Part shown: positions 1 through 11,096 of the stretch, piece by piece
How the letters are laid out: each line of letters begins with the position of its first letter
Position numbering within the stretch: position 1 is the first letter of the stretch
Assembly (NCBI GenBank): GCA_003117195.1
Contig: BDSI01000190.1
Coordinates: 1 to 64,000, forward strand
From: Eudorina sp. 2006-703-Eu-15
Lineage: Eukaryota > Chlorophyta > Chlorophyceae > Chlamydomonadales > Volvocaceae
DNA length: 64,000 nucleotides
Reading direction: 5' to 3'
Program-made: the position numbers and the translations under genes
Notes under the pieces: generated by a model
Told to the model about the DNA's origin: nothing
Databases searched by the model: none
Seen by the model: the letters and a program-made list of their open reading frames with translations, nothing else

Positions 1-1140
1 GCCGCAGCCGCAGCCGCAGCGCAGCCGCAGCCGCAGCGCAGCCGCAGCCGCAGCCGCAGCAGCGCCAGCCGCAGCGCAGCCGCAGCCGCAGCCGCAGCCG
101 CAGCCGCAGCCGCAGCCGCAGCCGCAGCCGCAGCCGCAGCCGCAGCCGCAGCCGCAGCCGCAGCGCAGCCAGCCGCAGCCGCAGCGCAGCCGCAGCCGCA
201 GCGCAGCCGCAGCCGCCGCAGCCGCAGCGCAGCGCAGCCGCAGCCGCAGCGCAGCGCAGCGCAGCCGCCGCAGCCGCCGCCGCAGCCGCAGCCGCAGCCG
301 CAGCGCGCAGCCGCAGCCGCAGCCGCAGCCGAGCCGCAGCCGCAGCCGCAGCCGCAGCCGCAGCCGCAGCCGCAGCCGCAGGCAGCCGCGCCGCAGCCGC
401 AGCCGCAGCCGCAGCCCGCAGCCGCAGCCGCAGCCGCAGCCGCAGCCGCAGCCGCGGGCCGTACAGCGGGGCCGTACAGCGGCGGGCCGTGCAGCCGCAG
501 CCGCAGCCGCAGCCGCAGCCGCGAGCCACAGCCGCAGCCGCAGCGCCAGCCGCAGCCACAGCCGCAGCCGCAGCCGCAGCCGCAGCCGCAGCGCGGGGCC
601 GTACAGTGGGCCCGTACGCGGCCGTGCAGCCTCACTCAGCCTCAGCCGCAGCAGCAGCCGCAGCCGCAGCCGCAGCCGCAGCCGCCAGCCGCAGCCGCAG
701 CCGCAGCCGCAGCCGCAGCCGCAGCCGCAGCGCCGCAGCCGCAGCGCAGCCGCAGCCGCAGCCGCAGCCGCAGCCGCAGCCGCAGCCGCGGGGCCGCAGG
801 CGGGGCCGTACAGCGGGGCCGTGCAGCAGCCGCAGCCGCAGCCGCAGCCGCAGCCGCAGCCGCAGCCGCAGCCGCAGCCGCAGCCGCAGCGCAGCCGCAG
901 CCGCAGCCGCAGCGCAGCGCAGCCGCAGCGCAGCCGCAGCCGCAGCCGCAGCCGCAGCCGCAGCCGCAGCCGCAGCCGCAGCCGCAGCCGCAGCCGCAGC
1001 CGCGCCGCACCCGCACCGCGCCCGCACCCGCCGCCACCCGCACCCCGCCGCCCCGCACCCGCACCCGCACCCGCACCCGCACCCGCACCGCAGCCGCAGC
1101 GCAGCCCCGCCGCCGCGCCGCCGCCGCGCCGCCGCGCCGC

Positions 1141-1201
<61 letters not shown>

Positions 1202-2668
1202 GCCGCCGCCGCAGCCGCAGCCGCAGCCGCAGCCGCAGCCGCAGCCGCAGCCGCAGCCGCAGCCGCAGCCGCAGCCGCAGCCGCAAGCCGCAGCCCAGCC
1301 GCGGGCCGTACAGTGGGCCGTACAGCGGGCCGTGCAGCCTCAACCTCAGCCTCAGCCTCAGCCGCAGCCGCAGCCGCAGCCGCAGCAGCGCAGCGCGCCG
1401 CAGCCGCAGCCGCAGCCGCAGCGCAGCCGCAGCCCGCAGCCGCAGCCGCAGCCGCAGCCGCAGCCCGCAGCCGCAGCCGCAGCCGCAGCCGCAGCCGCAG
1501 CCGCAGCCGCACCCGCACCCGCACCCGCACCCGCACCCGCACCCGCACCGCACCCGCCCGCACCCGCACCCGCACCCGCACCCACCCGCACCCGCACCCG
1601 CACCCGCAGCAGCCGCAGCCGCAGCCGCAGCCGCAGCCGCAGCCGCGCCGCAGCCGCAGCCGCAGCCGCAGCCGCAGCCGCAGCCGCAGCCGCAGCCGCA
1701 GCCGCAGCCGCAGCCGCAGCCGCAGCCAGCAGCCGCAGCCGCAGCCGCAGCCGCAGCCGCAGCCCGCAGCCGCAGCCGCAGCCGCAGCCGCAGCCGCAGC
1801 CGCAGCCGCAGCCGCAGCCGCAGCCGCAGCCGCAGCCGCAGCCGTACAGCCGCCGTACAGCGGGGCCGTGCAGCCTCAACCTCAGCCGCAGCCGCAGCCG
1901 CAGCCGCAGCCGCAGCCTCAGCCTCCCGCCGCAGCCGCAGCCGCAGCCGCAGCCGCACCGCACCCGCACCCGCACCCGCACCCGCACCCGCACCCGCACC
2001 CGCGCACCCGCACCCGCACCCGCACCCGCACCCGCACCCGCACCCGCACCCGCACCCGCACCCGCACCCGCACCCGCACCCGCACCCGCACCCGCACCCG
2101 CACCCGCACCCGCACCCGCACCCGCACCCGCACCCGCACCCGCACCCGCACCCGCACCCGCACCCGCACCCGCACCCGCACCCGCACCCGCACCCGCACC
2201 CGCACCCGCACCCGCACCCGCACCCGCACCCGCACCCGCACCCGCACCCGCACCCGCACCCGCACCCGCACCCGCACCCGCACCCGCACCCGCACCCGCA
2301 CCCGCACCCGCACCCGCACCCGCACCCGCACCCGCACCCGCACCCGCACCCGCACCCGCACCCGCACCCGCACCCGCACCCGCACCCGCACCCGCACCCG
2401 CACCCGCACCCGCACCCGCACCCGCACCCGCACCCGCACCCGCACCCGCACCCGCACCCGCACCCGCACCCGCACCCGCACCGCACCCGCACCCGCACCC
2501 GCACCCGCACCCGCACCCGCACCCGCACCGCACCCGCACCCGCACCCGCAGCCGCAGCCGCAGCCGCGCAGCCGCAGCCGCAGCCGCAGCCGCAGCCGCA
2601 GCCGCCCAGCCGCAGCCGCAGCCGCGAGCCGCAGCCGCGCCGCAGCCGCAGCCGCGGCCGCAGCCGCA
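1..2668. repeat. GC-rich hexanucleotide array (CCGCAG/CCCGCA)n, copy 1
   Basis: Almost pure hexamer repeat. CCGCAG units dominate, with a long CCCGCA block at about 1957-2548 and a pure CCG block at about 1140-1205. A short spacer built from GGGCCGTACAGC recurs near 455, 598, 805, 1303 and 1850. The array runs off the left edge of the window. It ends inside a LINE 3' UTR remnant, and copy 2 at 22200 shows LINE UTR on both sides, so the repeat probably expanded within a LINE. Long open frames here (for example 489-3161) are dipeptide repeats such as Ala-Pro or Gln-Pro and are not genes. Confidence 0.95.
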
Positions 2669-2736
2669 CACAGGACCTCCACACTGCGACCAAGCCCCAG
2701 AGGCACCAACCAGGAGGAAAGGAAAACCAAGCAACG
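2669..2736 (-). mobile_element. LINE 3' UTR remnant
   Basis: A 65-bp piece of the LINE 3' UTR (GACCTCCACACTGCG variant, same subtype as at 6515-6580). It forms the edge between the hexanucleotide array and the satellite. It lacks the poly(A) end, which lies on the far side of the hexanucleotide array in the equivalent copy 2 (22103-22199). Confidence 0.8.
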
Positions 2737-3673
2737 CTGGTGCACGTTTCCAGGGTTTTCCGGGTGGGGAGAGTTTGCCGTGGTGGGCGTTTTTTGGACG
2801 GCGTGCACCACAGTGCGATGGCGGGCCGTTGGGTCGTTGGGTCGTTGCCGTGAGTCCTGATTGCACCCATCGAAACGTGCGGCGAGCGCCTCCGACTCGG
2901 AGATACATTGTGTATACATTTATGAATGATCCTTTTACAGGAATTTGCAGCGGTGCCGGGCATGGTTTTCCGAGTCGCGTGAGTTTGGCGTGGTGGGCGC
3001 TTTTAGGACGGCATTTCCCGGCGCCGCCATTTCAGGCGCTGCTCCTTGGTCAATATCCTATAAGTTCTTATGCCGGCTTTTATGGTGCATGTGCGCCGGC
3101 TGTGCGCGCGAGGGCGCCGCGTCGGGGCGTTGGGTCGTTGGGTCCTTGCGACGACTCGTGATTCCACCCAGCAGAACCTGTCGTCACCGTCTCCGAGTCG
3201 GAAACTCATTGCGAGTACATGTATTAATGATCGTGTACTTTTGCAGAATTTTCCAGCGGCGCCTGACATGGTTTTCCGAGTCAGGGGAGTTTGCCGTGGT
3301 GGGCGCTTTTAGGACGCCGTTTTCCGGCGCCGTCGTTTGAGGCGCTGCGCTGCTTCTTGCAGAATATCCCACAAATCGTTATCCGGGATTTTTGGGTGCA
3401 TGTGCGCAGGCTGTCCGTGCCAGCACGCCGCGTCGGGCCGTTGGCTCTTTGCTGCGTTTGCGTGCGCGACTCGTGATTTGACCCAGTAAAACGTGGCGCC
3501 ACCGTCTCCGATCCGCAAATTCGTTGCGAATACATGTATAATGGTCCTGGAGATTTACAGATATTTGCAGCGGCGTCCGGCATGCTTTTCCGAGTCGCAA
3601 GAGTTTGTCGTGGTGGGCGCTTTCAGGACGGCGTTTCCCGGCGCCGTCGTTTGATGCGCTGTTTCTTGCACAA
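2737..3673. repeat. About 310-bp tandem satellite, about three monomers
   Basis: The anchor CAGCGG, followed by a GGCATGGTTTTCCGAG-like block, recurs at 2948, 3254 and 3568, giving periods of 306 and 314 bp. Each monomer also holds GTGGTGGGCGCTTTTAGGACG, a TTTCCCGGCGCC-like block, GGTGCATGTGCGC, CACCGTCTCCGA and a TACATGTAT-like block in the same order. Monomers are diverged from each other. The first is partial and the last is split by the LINE at 3675. No open frame is shared between monomers, so I read it as a noncoding satellite, possibly centromeric. Confidence 0.85.
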
Positions 3674-3674
3674 T

Positions 3675-5303
3675 TTTTTTTTCTGAGAGGGACGTTACAA
3701 GGACAAAGGGACGGAAGCAGACCAAGCAGCAAGCCGGGAAGAAGGCCAGACGGCAAGCAAAGACCACCACACCGCAACCGAGCCCCAGAGGCACCAACCA
3801 GAAGGAAAGGGAACCAAGCAACGTCAACCTCACAGACAGGACGGGGACAGGGACAGGGCGGCAGAGGGAGAGAAAAGCTCCCAAAGCGGCAAAACGGCAC
3901 AACAAGGCCGCACCTCCTACTCCAGGCCACCAGGCAAGACGGAAGGCCAGCATCAGCTCAGCCCAGCTCCAGGGGGTTTTGTTGTGTGAGCCGTTTCCGG
4001 TTTGTGTAGGGCAGTAGTGAAAGGGGGTTTCAGTTCGGCTTTGTGTGGGGGCCTCGAGGGTGCTGGGGTCTAGGGGGGCCAGTGTTGTAGGGGTGAGGGC
4101 CTCCAGGGTTGGGTTGGCGAGGGAGGGGTGTGCCTGCTTGCTGCGCCCCGCAGGGTACCAGCCCTAGACGTTTCCCTTGCTCGTGGCGTGCTCGTGCTCT
4201 GCCGGGCCGGCGTCTGTTGGCGTGGCTGGTGGAGCGGCGCCCTGTTGTGCGGCCCTGCGGTGTGCTCGTGCTCGAGACCCTACCGAGCGGCACCCGGGTT
4301 CAGCCGTGACGTGCTTGGCGCCTTGGTGTGCTCGTGCCCTGGCCTCCTGTGCCTTGGGCGGCACCTCGTTGCTTTTGGGTTCGTGCGAGCCTGGGGGGTC
4401 TGTTTTTGGGGGGTGGGGGGTTTGGGTTCCTTCGGTTGGGCGGTCTGGTGTGTCTCCTTCTGTTGGGAGTTCCGGTGTTCCCTGGGGCTGCTGCAGGTTG
4501 TTGCTTCCGTTTGTTTGCTTTGTGTCTTCTGTGGCTGCTGCAGTTGGGTGTTGCCCTGCTTCTTTGGGTAGTGTTTGCCTCGTTGCTGTGTTCTGGTTTT
4601 GTAGCTGTTTTTCTTTTCTTTTTTTGGTTGTCTTTTGTTGTTTGTTGGTGGGTGGGTCGTCTTTGGCCTTCCGTCTCGCCTGTTGGCCTGGAGTAGGAGG
4701 TGCGGCCTTGTTGTGCCGTTTTGCCGCTTTGGGAGCTTTTCTCTCCCTCTGCCGCCCTGTCCCTGTCCCCGTCCTGTCTGTGAGGTTGGCGTTGCTTGGT
4801 TCCCTTTCCTTCTGGTTGGTGCCTCTGGGGCTCGGTTGCGGTGTGGTGGTCTTTGCTTGCCGTCTGGCCTTCTTCCCGGCTTGCTGCTTGGTCTGCTTCC
4901 GTCCCTTTGTCCTTGTAACGTCCCTCTCAGAAAAAAAAAAAAAAAAAGGCCAAAGACGACCCACCCACCAACAAACAACAAAAAACAAAAAAAGAAAAGA
5001 AAAACAGCTACAAAACCAGAACACAGCAACGAGGCAAACACTACCCAAAGAAGCAGGGCAACACCCAACTGCAGCAGCCACAGAAGACACAAAGCAAACA
5101 ACGGAAGCAACAACCTGCAGCAGCCCCAGAGAACACCGGAACTCCCAACAGAAGGAGACACACCAGACCGCCCAACAGAAGGAACCCAAACCCCCCACCC
5201 CCCAAAAACAGACCCCCCAGGCTCGCACGAACCCAAAAGCACCGAGGTGCCGCCCAAGGCACAGGAGGCCAGGGCACGAGCACACCAAGGCGCCAAGCAC
5301 AAT
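3675..5303 (-). mobile_element. LINE 3' UTR copy inserted in the satellite
   Basis: A 5'-truncated minus-strand LINE whose poly(A) appears as T(9) at 3674-3682, followed by CTGAGAGGGACG. The satellite flanks carry a candidate target duplication GCACAAT (3668-3674 and 5297-5303). GCAC is also LINE sequence at the truncation point, so the true duplication could be shorter. A plus-strand LINE sits inside it at 3950-4947, so UTR sequence is at 3683-3949 and 4948-5296. Confidence 0.9.
3950..4947 (+). mobile_element. LINE 3' UTR copy nested in the opposite-strand LINE
   Basis: Nearly the whole 3' UTR (starting just after the ORF2 stop region at GCATCAGCTCAGCCC) through CCCTCTCAG and a 17-bp A tail. 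The flanks share AAGGCCA (3943-3949 and 4946-4952), a target duplication of 5-7 bp. Open frames on both strands here encode low-complexity hydrophobic or Lys/Gln-rich sequence and are not credited. Confidence 0.92.
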
Positions 5304-5510
5304 ATCCCAGAATTCGTTATGATGGTTTTTTTGGTGCATGTGCAGCGGCTGTACGCGGCAGGGCGCTGTCAGGGTCGTTGCCGCGACTCGTGAATGGATC
5401 CAGCAGAACATATCGCCACCGTCTCCGACTGGGAGATTTGTTGCCAATGCATGTATTCATGCATGTGGACTTGTACAGAAATTTGCAGCGCTGTTTGTCG
5501 TTCGGCGTTT
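5304..5510. repeat. Satellite remnant (second half of the split monomer)
   Basis: Continues the monomer broken at 3673: AATATCCCA, GGTGCATGTGCAGCGGCTGT, CGCGACTCGTG, CACCGTCTCCGACT and ATGCATGTATTCATG appear in monomer order. The next CAGCG anchor is at 5486. Similarity fades after about 5510. Confidence 0.8.
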
Positions 5511-5712
5511 TAGGGAATCTCAACCGAAAGATTCCTCAGCTTCCCCTACGTTCTCGTTCTGCCGACGGGACTTTTTCTCATTACTGCCAGTGCGCATCCC
5601 AGATGTGGAAGTTGCTATGCATGCCGATGTGTGTCCTGTGCCTGTGTGTAGGAATATATTGTCAGTGTGCGCGGTCCTGTGTGCGCTGTAGCCAAGATTC
5701 TGTACCCTTTGC
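5511..5712. other. Unassigned sequence beside the LINE reverse transcriptase remnant
   Basis: Lower GC than the surroundings, not recognisably satellite, LINE UTR or SINE. It may be the upstream part of the LINE ORF2 found at 5713, or a piece of another element. No convincing motif was seen. It is repeated in the duplicated block at about 26082-26283. Confidence 0.4.
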
Positions 5713-5894
5713 ATGCGATTCCTCGGATTTTATCCTGACAGTCCCTTTCATACTCCCACTTCCGTGGGAGTAAGCACTCTCCAAACAGCCTTCATCGCGG
5801 GGCGGGATATCCGGGACAATATCCTGTACCACCTGGCCCTGGCTGAGCATGTGCAACAGTATAAAAAAACAGTCCGAACAATCCGCGGCCCTCC
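5713..5894 (+). pseudogene. LINE ORF2 reverse transcriptase fragment (N-terminal palm/fingers)
   Basis: The open frame 5713-5907 contains LQTAFIAGRDIRDNIL, matching the QxAFxxGRxIxDN block that precedes the catalytic core in L1-type LINE reverse transcriptases. The frame is cut by the SINE starting at 5895, and the next catalytic block lies on the far side at about 6209. This is the only reverse transcriptase core of the LINE family in this half of the window; other copies are truncated farther 3'. It cannot encode a working enzyme. Assignment to this LINE family rests on its junction with the LINE 3' UTR at about 6265. Confidence 0.75.
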
Positions 5895-6209
5895 TTTTTT
5901 TTTCTGAAGGAACCAGGACTCGGGACGGGGTGCCTTTCTTTATGTTGTCTGGCGATCCTCTGATGCTGCCACTACTCCACGAGCGGCTAGCAGGCCAGGC
6001 TTCTGGGCGTCTCCACAGGCCAGCTGGATGACTTAGGATGGGTGAGAGTCTTGTAAACCTCCAGACGGGACAGGGACGGGTGGGCACCCTCCTTCTCGTC
6101 ACACCCCTGACAACTTGCCAGTGGCTGGGGTCGATCCCAGGACCTCCCGGGGGAATTGCGAGGTTTCCCTGTTGCCAGCCAATGCGCCTCAGTGTCACCT
6201 TCTGGGGGT
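5895..6209 (-). mobile_element. SINE-like poly(A) retroposon, 5'-truncated
   Basis: T(9) at 5895-5903 followed by CTGAAGGAACCAGGACTCGGGACGGGG, the family's 3' end in reverse. It lacks the B-box head present in the full copies at 28603 and 59335, ending at CTTCTGGGGGT. It sits inside the LINE reverse transcriptase frame. No clean target duplication; CCTC occurs on both sides. Confidence 0.85.
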
Positions 6210-6432
6210 TGTCCTCTTCCTGGACACCGAGAAAGCCTACGACCAGGTTCACCGCCCGTGGCTGTCTCGCCTGGTGGCCTGGAGTAGGAGGTGCGGCCTT
6301 GTTGTGCCGTTTTGCCGCTTTGGGAGCTTTTCTCTCCCTCTGCCGCCCTGTCCCTGTCCCCGTCCTGTCTGTGAGGTTGGCGTTGCTTGGTTCCCTTTCC
6401 TTCTGGTTGGTGCCTCTGGGGCTCGGTTGCGG
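6210..6432 (+). pseudogene. LINE reverse transcriptase motif A joined to the LINE 3' UTR
   Basis: Encodes VVLFLDTEKAYDQVHRPWL (about 6209-6262), which fits reverse transcriptase motif A (LDxEKAYD, first catalytic Asp). It then passes directly into the 3' UTR at CGCCTGGTGGCCTGGAG. The rest of ORF2 is missing, so this copy suffered an internal deletion or recombination; CGCCTGG at the join suggests microhomology. The UTR is then cut at 6433 by a minus-strand LINE. Confidence 0.75.
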
Positions 6433-8585
6433 TTTTTTTTTTCTGAGAGGGACGTTACAAGGACAAAGGGATGGAAGCAGACCAAGCAGCAAGCCGGGAA
6501 GAGAGCCGGACGGCAAGCGAAGACCTCCACACTGCGACCAAGCCCCAGAGGCACCAACCAGGAGGAAAGGAAAACCAAGCAACGCCAACCTCACAGACCG
6601 GACAGGGACAGGGACAGGGCGGCAGAGGGAGAGAAAAAGCTCCCAATGCGGCAAAACGGCACAACAAGGCCGCACCTCCTACTCCAGGCCACCAGGCGAG
6701 ACGGAAGGCCAAAGACGACCCACCCACCAACAAACAACAAAAACAAAAAAAGAAAAGGAAAACGGCTACAAAACCAGAACACAGCAACGAGGCAAACACT
6801 ACCCAAAGAAGCAGGGCAACACCGAACTGCAGCAGCCACAGAAGACACAAAACAAACAACGGAAGCAACAAACCTGCAGCAGCCCAAGGGAACACCGGAA
6901 CTCCCAAACAGAAGGGGACACACCAGACCGCCCAACAGAAGGAACCCAACCCCCCACCCCCCAAAAACAGACCCCCCAGGCTCGCACGAACCCAAAAGCA
7001 CCGAGGTGCCGCCCAAGGCACAGGAGGCCAGGGCACGAGCACACCAAGGTACCAAGCACGTCACGGCCGAACCCGGGTGCCGCTCGGTAGGGTCTCGAGC
7101 ACGAGCACACCGCAGGGCCGCACAACAGGGTGCCGCTCCACCAGCCACGCCAACAGACGCCGGCCCGGCAGAGCACGAGCACGCCACGAGCAAGGGAAAC
7201 GTCCAGGGCTGGTACCCTGCGGGGCGCAGCAAACAGGCACACCCCTCCCTCGCCAACCCAACCCTGGAGGCCCTCACCCCTACAACCCTGGCCCCCCTAG
7301 ACCCCAGCACCCTCGAGGCCCCCCACAAAGCCGAACTGAAACCCCCTTTCACTACTGCCCTACACAAACCGGAAGCGGCTCACACAACAAAACCCCCCTG
7401 AGCTGGGCTGAGCTGATGCTGATGCTGTAGCTGCGAGCTGAAACTAATCTGACATTACTGCGGCGGCAGCCTGTGGGCTGGCACAGGGTGGGCCAGGGAC
7501 AGATGGACCCGCAGCCTGGGTGCCTGCCCTTCGGCACGCTCGACAGAGCACAGGACACCTTCATGCGCCCATGAGGCTTCGAAGGCGTCCAGCGGAGCTG
7601 TCTTCAGCTGGGCGGTGATGTGAGAGAGTGGCAACCCAGCCATGGTGTCGTCGGGCAACGCTGCCATCCGGAAATGCGCCCACATGAGCCGTTGGAGCTC
7701 GCTGACCACCTGGGTGACGACCGCTTCGGAGGGGCAGGGCGCGGTGTCAGCGGCTTGGTGGTGGCACCAGACGGCCCACAGCCAGGTGGCCCGAAGGGCG
7801 GTCCAGAGGGTTTGCAGGCCCGGGCTGGGAGGGTACTGGCCCCAGGCGGCGGCCCAGTCTCCCAGCAGCAGTTCAACGCTCATCATTGGGGGCCGGGCCC
7901 CCCGGTGATGGCCCCCCAGAGAGCCACCAGCCACTCACGAGCACCCTGGTACGCCGGGCAGGCCACAAAGATGTGGGTCAAGCTGTCCACGCACAGTTCT
8001 GGCCGCCATCGCCGCGGCTGCTGCTGCTGTGGCTGCTGCTGTGGCTGTTGGCAGGGTGGGTGGCTGCAGGCGGCGCGGTCCGGCCGGCCTTTGGTTGCGA
8101 GGTACAGGCCGCACGGGAGCCGTGCATGCTGTAGACGCCACACCAGGGCCTTGGCCCGGTTGCTGGCCGGGCTGTCCCACAGCCGCTGCCAGGTCTTGTG
8201 CTTCTGGGCCGCCGTGGGTGCACCCAAGCCCGGCGGGTCTGGCGGTTCAGGCGGGTCAGGTGTGTCCGGCAGGTCAGGTGGGTCCGGCGGGGCGGGTGGG
8301 TCCACGGGGGCCAGCTGATCGGGTAGGTCCGGCGGGCTCCATTGCAGCGGCCCTGCAGGGGGGTGGTTGATGAAGGTAGATGGCCCAGCTGTCGAGGGGC
8401 CTGCCCCTGGGTCCCCCCGGCTGCGAGGACGCCGCTGAGTTGCCGGCAGCTGAGTGACACTGGCTGTGAACGGGGAGAGTGGGTTGCAACGTGGCCGCAT
8501 CCAGGCTGCAGGCTGGACTGGGTGCATCCTGAACCAGCTGCTATGGCTGGGGGCCCGATTGGCTGCATGCTGCCGTCTCCATTCC
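6433..8585 (-). mobile_element. LINE tandem unit 1 (ORF2 C-terminus plus 3' UTR)
   Basis: T(10) at 6433-6442, 3' UTR 6443-7454, then ORF2 read on the minus strand from 8585 to its stop at 7455. The unit ends in CTCCATTCC immediately before the poly(T) of the next unit. The same junction recurs at 11096 and 13258, making a head-to-tail array with a period near 2.16 kb. Confidence 0.9.
7455..8585 (-). pseudogene. LINE ORF2 C-terminal region, unit 1
   Basis: Encodes the last third of a LINE ORF2: a Pro/Asp-rich linker (about 8220-8300), a short poly-Gln stretch (about 8010-8060), a Cys/His finger-like block ending LTHIFVACPA (about 7960-7985), and a helical C-terminus ending in the ORF2 stop. 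The HxxxxC spacing resembles the C-terminal zinc finger of L1-type ORF2 proteins. The reading frame shifts near the C-terminus relative to the open copies (unit 3), where one base is missing in CAGCCTGTGGGCTGG near 7470. No catalytic domain is present. Confidence 0.7.
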
Positions 8586-9050
8586 TTTTTTTTTTTTTCT
8601 GAGAGGGACGTTACAAGGACAAAGGGACGGAAGCAGACCAAGCAGCAAGCCGGGAAGAAGGCCAGACGGCAAGCAAAGACCACCACACCGCAACCGAGCC
8701 CCAGAGGCACCAACCAGAAGGAAAGGGAACCAAGCAACGCCAACCTCACAGACAGGACGGGGACAGGGACAGGGCGGCAGAGGGAGAGAAAAGCTCCCAA
8801 AGCGGCAAAACGGCACAACAAGGCCGCACCTCCTACTCCAGGCCACCAGGCGAGACGGAAGGCCAAAGACGACCCACCCACCAACAAACAACAAAAAGCA
8901 AAAAAAAGAAAAGAAAAAACAGCTACAAAACCAGAACACAGCAACGAGGCAAACACCACCCAAAGAAGCAGGGCAACACCCAACTGCAGCAGCCACAGAA
9001 GACACAAAGCAAACAACGGAAGCAACAACCTGCAGCAGCCCCAGAGAACA

Positions 9051-9400
9051 CTGGTTTTGTAGCTGTTTTTCTTTTCTTTTTTTTGTCTTTTGTTGTTTGT
9101 TGGTGGTGGGTCGTCTTTGGCCTTCCGTCTCGCCTGTTGGCCTGGAGTAGGAGGTGCGGCCTTGTTGTGCCGTTTTGCCGCTTTGGGAGCTTTTCTCTCC
9201 CTCTGCCGCCCTGTCCCTGTCCCCGTCCTGTCTGTGAGGTTGGCGTTGCTTGGTTCCCTTTCCTTCTGGTTGGTGCCTCTGGGCTCGGTTGCGGTGTGGT
9301 GGTCTTTGCTTGCCGTCTGGCCTTCTTCCCGGCTTGCTGCTTGGTCTGCTTCCGTCCCTTTGTCCTTGTAACGTCCCTCTCAGAAAAAAAAAAAAAAAAA
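9051..9400 (+). mobile_element. Short LINE 3' UTR copy nested in unit 2
   Basis: Begins at TGGTTTTGTAGC and runs through CCCTCTCAG with an A(17-18) tail. The interrupted UTR continues after it (GAGAACAC / CCGGAACTC). The duplication is no more than AC plus adjacent A. The same insertion is in duplicated copy 2 at 30047-30400, so it predates the large duplication. Confidence 0.9.
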
Positions 9401-9956
9401 ACCGGAACTCTCAACAGAAGGAGACACACCAGACCGCCCAACAGAAGGAACCCAAACCCCCCACCCCCCAAAAACAGACCCCCCAGGCTCGCACGAACCC
9501 AAAAGCACCGAGGTGCCGCCAAGGCACAGGAGGCGAGGGCACGAGCACACCAAGGTACCAAGCACGTCACGGCCGAACCCGGGTGCCGCTCGGTAGGGTC
9601 TCGAGCACGAGCACACCGCAGGGCCGCACAACAGGGTGCCGCTCCACCAGCCACGCCAACAGACGCCGGCCCGGCAGAGCACGAGCACGCCACGAGCAAG
9701 GGAAACGTCCAGGGCTGGTACCCTGCGGGGCGCAGCAAACAGGCACACCCCTCCCTCGCCAACCCAACCCTGGAGGCCCTCACCCCTACAACCCTGGCCC
9801 CCCTAGACCCCAGCACCCTCGAGGCCCCCCCACAAAGCCGAACTGAAACCCCCTTTCACTACTGCCCTACACAAACCGGAAGCGGCTCACACAACAAAAC
9901 CCCCCTGAGCTGGGCTGAGCTGATGCTGATGCTGTAGCTGTAGCTGCGAGCTGAAA

Positions 9957-11096
9957 CTAATCTGACATTACTGCGGCGGCAGCCTGTGGGGCTGGCACAG
10001 GGTGGGCCAGGGACAGATGGACCCGCAGCCTGGGTGCCTGCCCTTCGGCACGCTCGACAGAGCACAGGACACCTTCATGCGCCCATGAGGCTTCGAAGGC
10101 GTCCAGCGGAGCTGTCTTCAGCTGGGCGGTGATGTGAGAGAGTGGCAACCCAGCCATGGTGTCGTCGGGCAACGCTGCCATCCGGAAATGCGCCCACATG
10201 AGCCGTTGGAGCTCGCTGACCACCTGGGTGACGACCGCTTCGGAGGGGCAGGGCGCGGTGTCAGCGGCTTGGTGGTGGCACCAGACGGCCCACAGCCAGG
10301 TGGCCCGAAGGGCGGTCCAGAGGGTTTGCAGGCCCGGGCTGGGAGGGTACTGGCCCCAGGCGGCGGCCCAGTCTCCCAGCAGCAGTTCAACGCTCATCAT
10401 TGGGGGGCCGGGCCCCCGGTGATGGCCCCCAGAGAGCCACCAGCCACTCACGAGCACCCTGGTACGCCGGGCAGGCCACAAAGATGTGGGTCAAGCTGTC
10501 CACGCACAGTTCTGGCCGCCATCGCCGCGGCTGCTGCTGCTGTGGCTGCTGCTGTGGCTGTTGGCAGGGTGGGTGGCTGCAGGCGGCGCGGTCCGGCCGG
10601 CCTTTGGTTGCGAGGTACAGGCCGCACGGGAGCCGTGCATGCTGTAGACGCCACACCAGGGCCTTGGCCCGGTTGCTGGCCGGGCTGTCCCACAGCCGCT
10701 GCCAGGTCTTGTGCTTCTGGGCCGCCGTGGGTGCACCCAAGCCCGGCGGGTCTGGCGGTTCAGGCGGGTCAGGTGTGTCCGGCAGGTCAGGTGGGTCCGG
10801 CGGGGCGGGTGGGTCCACGGGGCCAGCTGATCGGGTAGGTCCGGCGGGCTCCATTGCAGCGGCCCTGCAGGGGGGTGGTTGATGAAGGTAGATGGCCCAG
10901 CTGTCGAGGGGCCTGCCCCTGGGTCCCCCGGCTGCGAGGACGCCGCTGAGTTGCCGGCAGCTGAGTGACACTGGCTGTGAACGGGGAGAGTGGGTTGCAA
11001 CGTGGCCGCATCCAGGCTGCAGGCTGGACTGGGTGCATCCTGAACCAGCTGCTATGGCTGGGGGCCCGATTGGCTGCATGCTGCCGTCTCCATTCC
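9957..11096 (-). pseudogene. LINE ORF2 C-terminal region, unit 2
   Basis: Same protein region as unit 1, with the LTHIFVACPA block and intact stop at 9957. Single-base indels (for example near 10416-10440 in the GGCCCCC run and near 10817) split the frame into two. About 380 codons of C-terminal ORF2, with no reverse transcriptase. Confidence 0.7.

Larger units (their letters stand above)
8586..11096 (-). mobile_element. LINE tandem unit 2
   Basis: T(13) from 8586, UTR 8599-9050 and 9401-9956, ORF2 9957-11096. It is longer than units 1 and 3 only because of the plus-strand LINE nested at 9051-9400. It has the same 5' junction (CTCCATTCC) as its neighbours. Confidence 0.9.

Noticed and set aside
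1..2668. Telomeric repeat
   Set aside because: Units are CCGCAG and CCCGCA; no TTTAGGG or TTTTAGGG-type telomere repeat was seen anywhere in the window.
489..3161. Very long open frames over the hexanucleotide arrays (also 642-2963 minus, 21643-23421, 21945-23531)
   Set aside because: They encode pure dipeptide repeats in several frames at once; a hexamer without stop codons stays open in any frame.
2737..3673. CRISPR-like array
   Set aside because: Repeats are about 310 bp with no short repeat-spacer pattern, and the DNA is eukaryotic.
3683..4947. Treating the 1-kb poly(A) repeat as an independent SINE
   Set aside because: At 40391-42711 and 60284-61310 it follows the LINE ORF2 stop without a break, so it is the LINE 3' UTR.
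4128..5447. Long frames in the LINE 3' UTR that look like multi-pass membrane proteins on one strand and Lys/Gln-rich proteins on the other
   Set aside because: They lie downstream of the ORF2 stop, exist in up to all six frames, and follow the base composition of the UTR; nested insertions extend them by chance.
7604..8318. Plus-strand frames opposite ORF2 (for example 7620-8318) as genes
   Set aside because: They are shadows of the ORF2 reading frame and are disrupted differently in each copy, with no recognisable domain.
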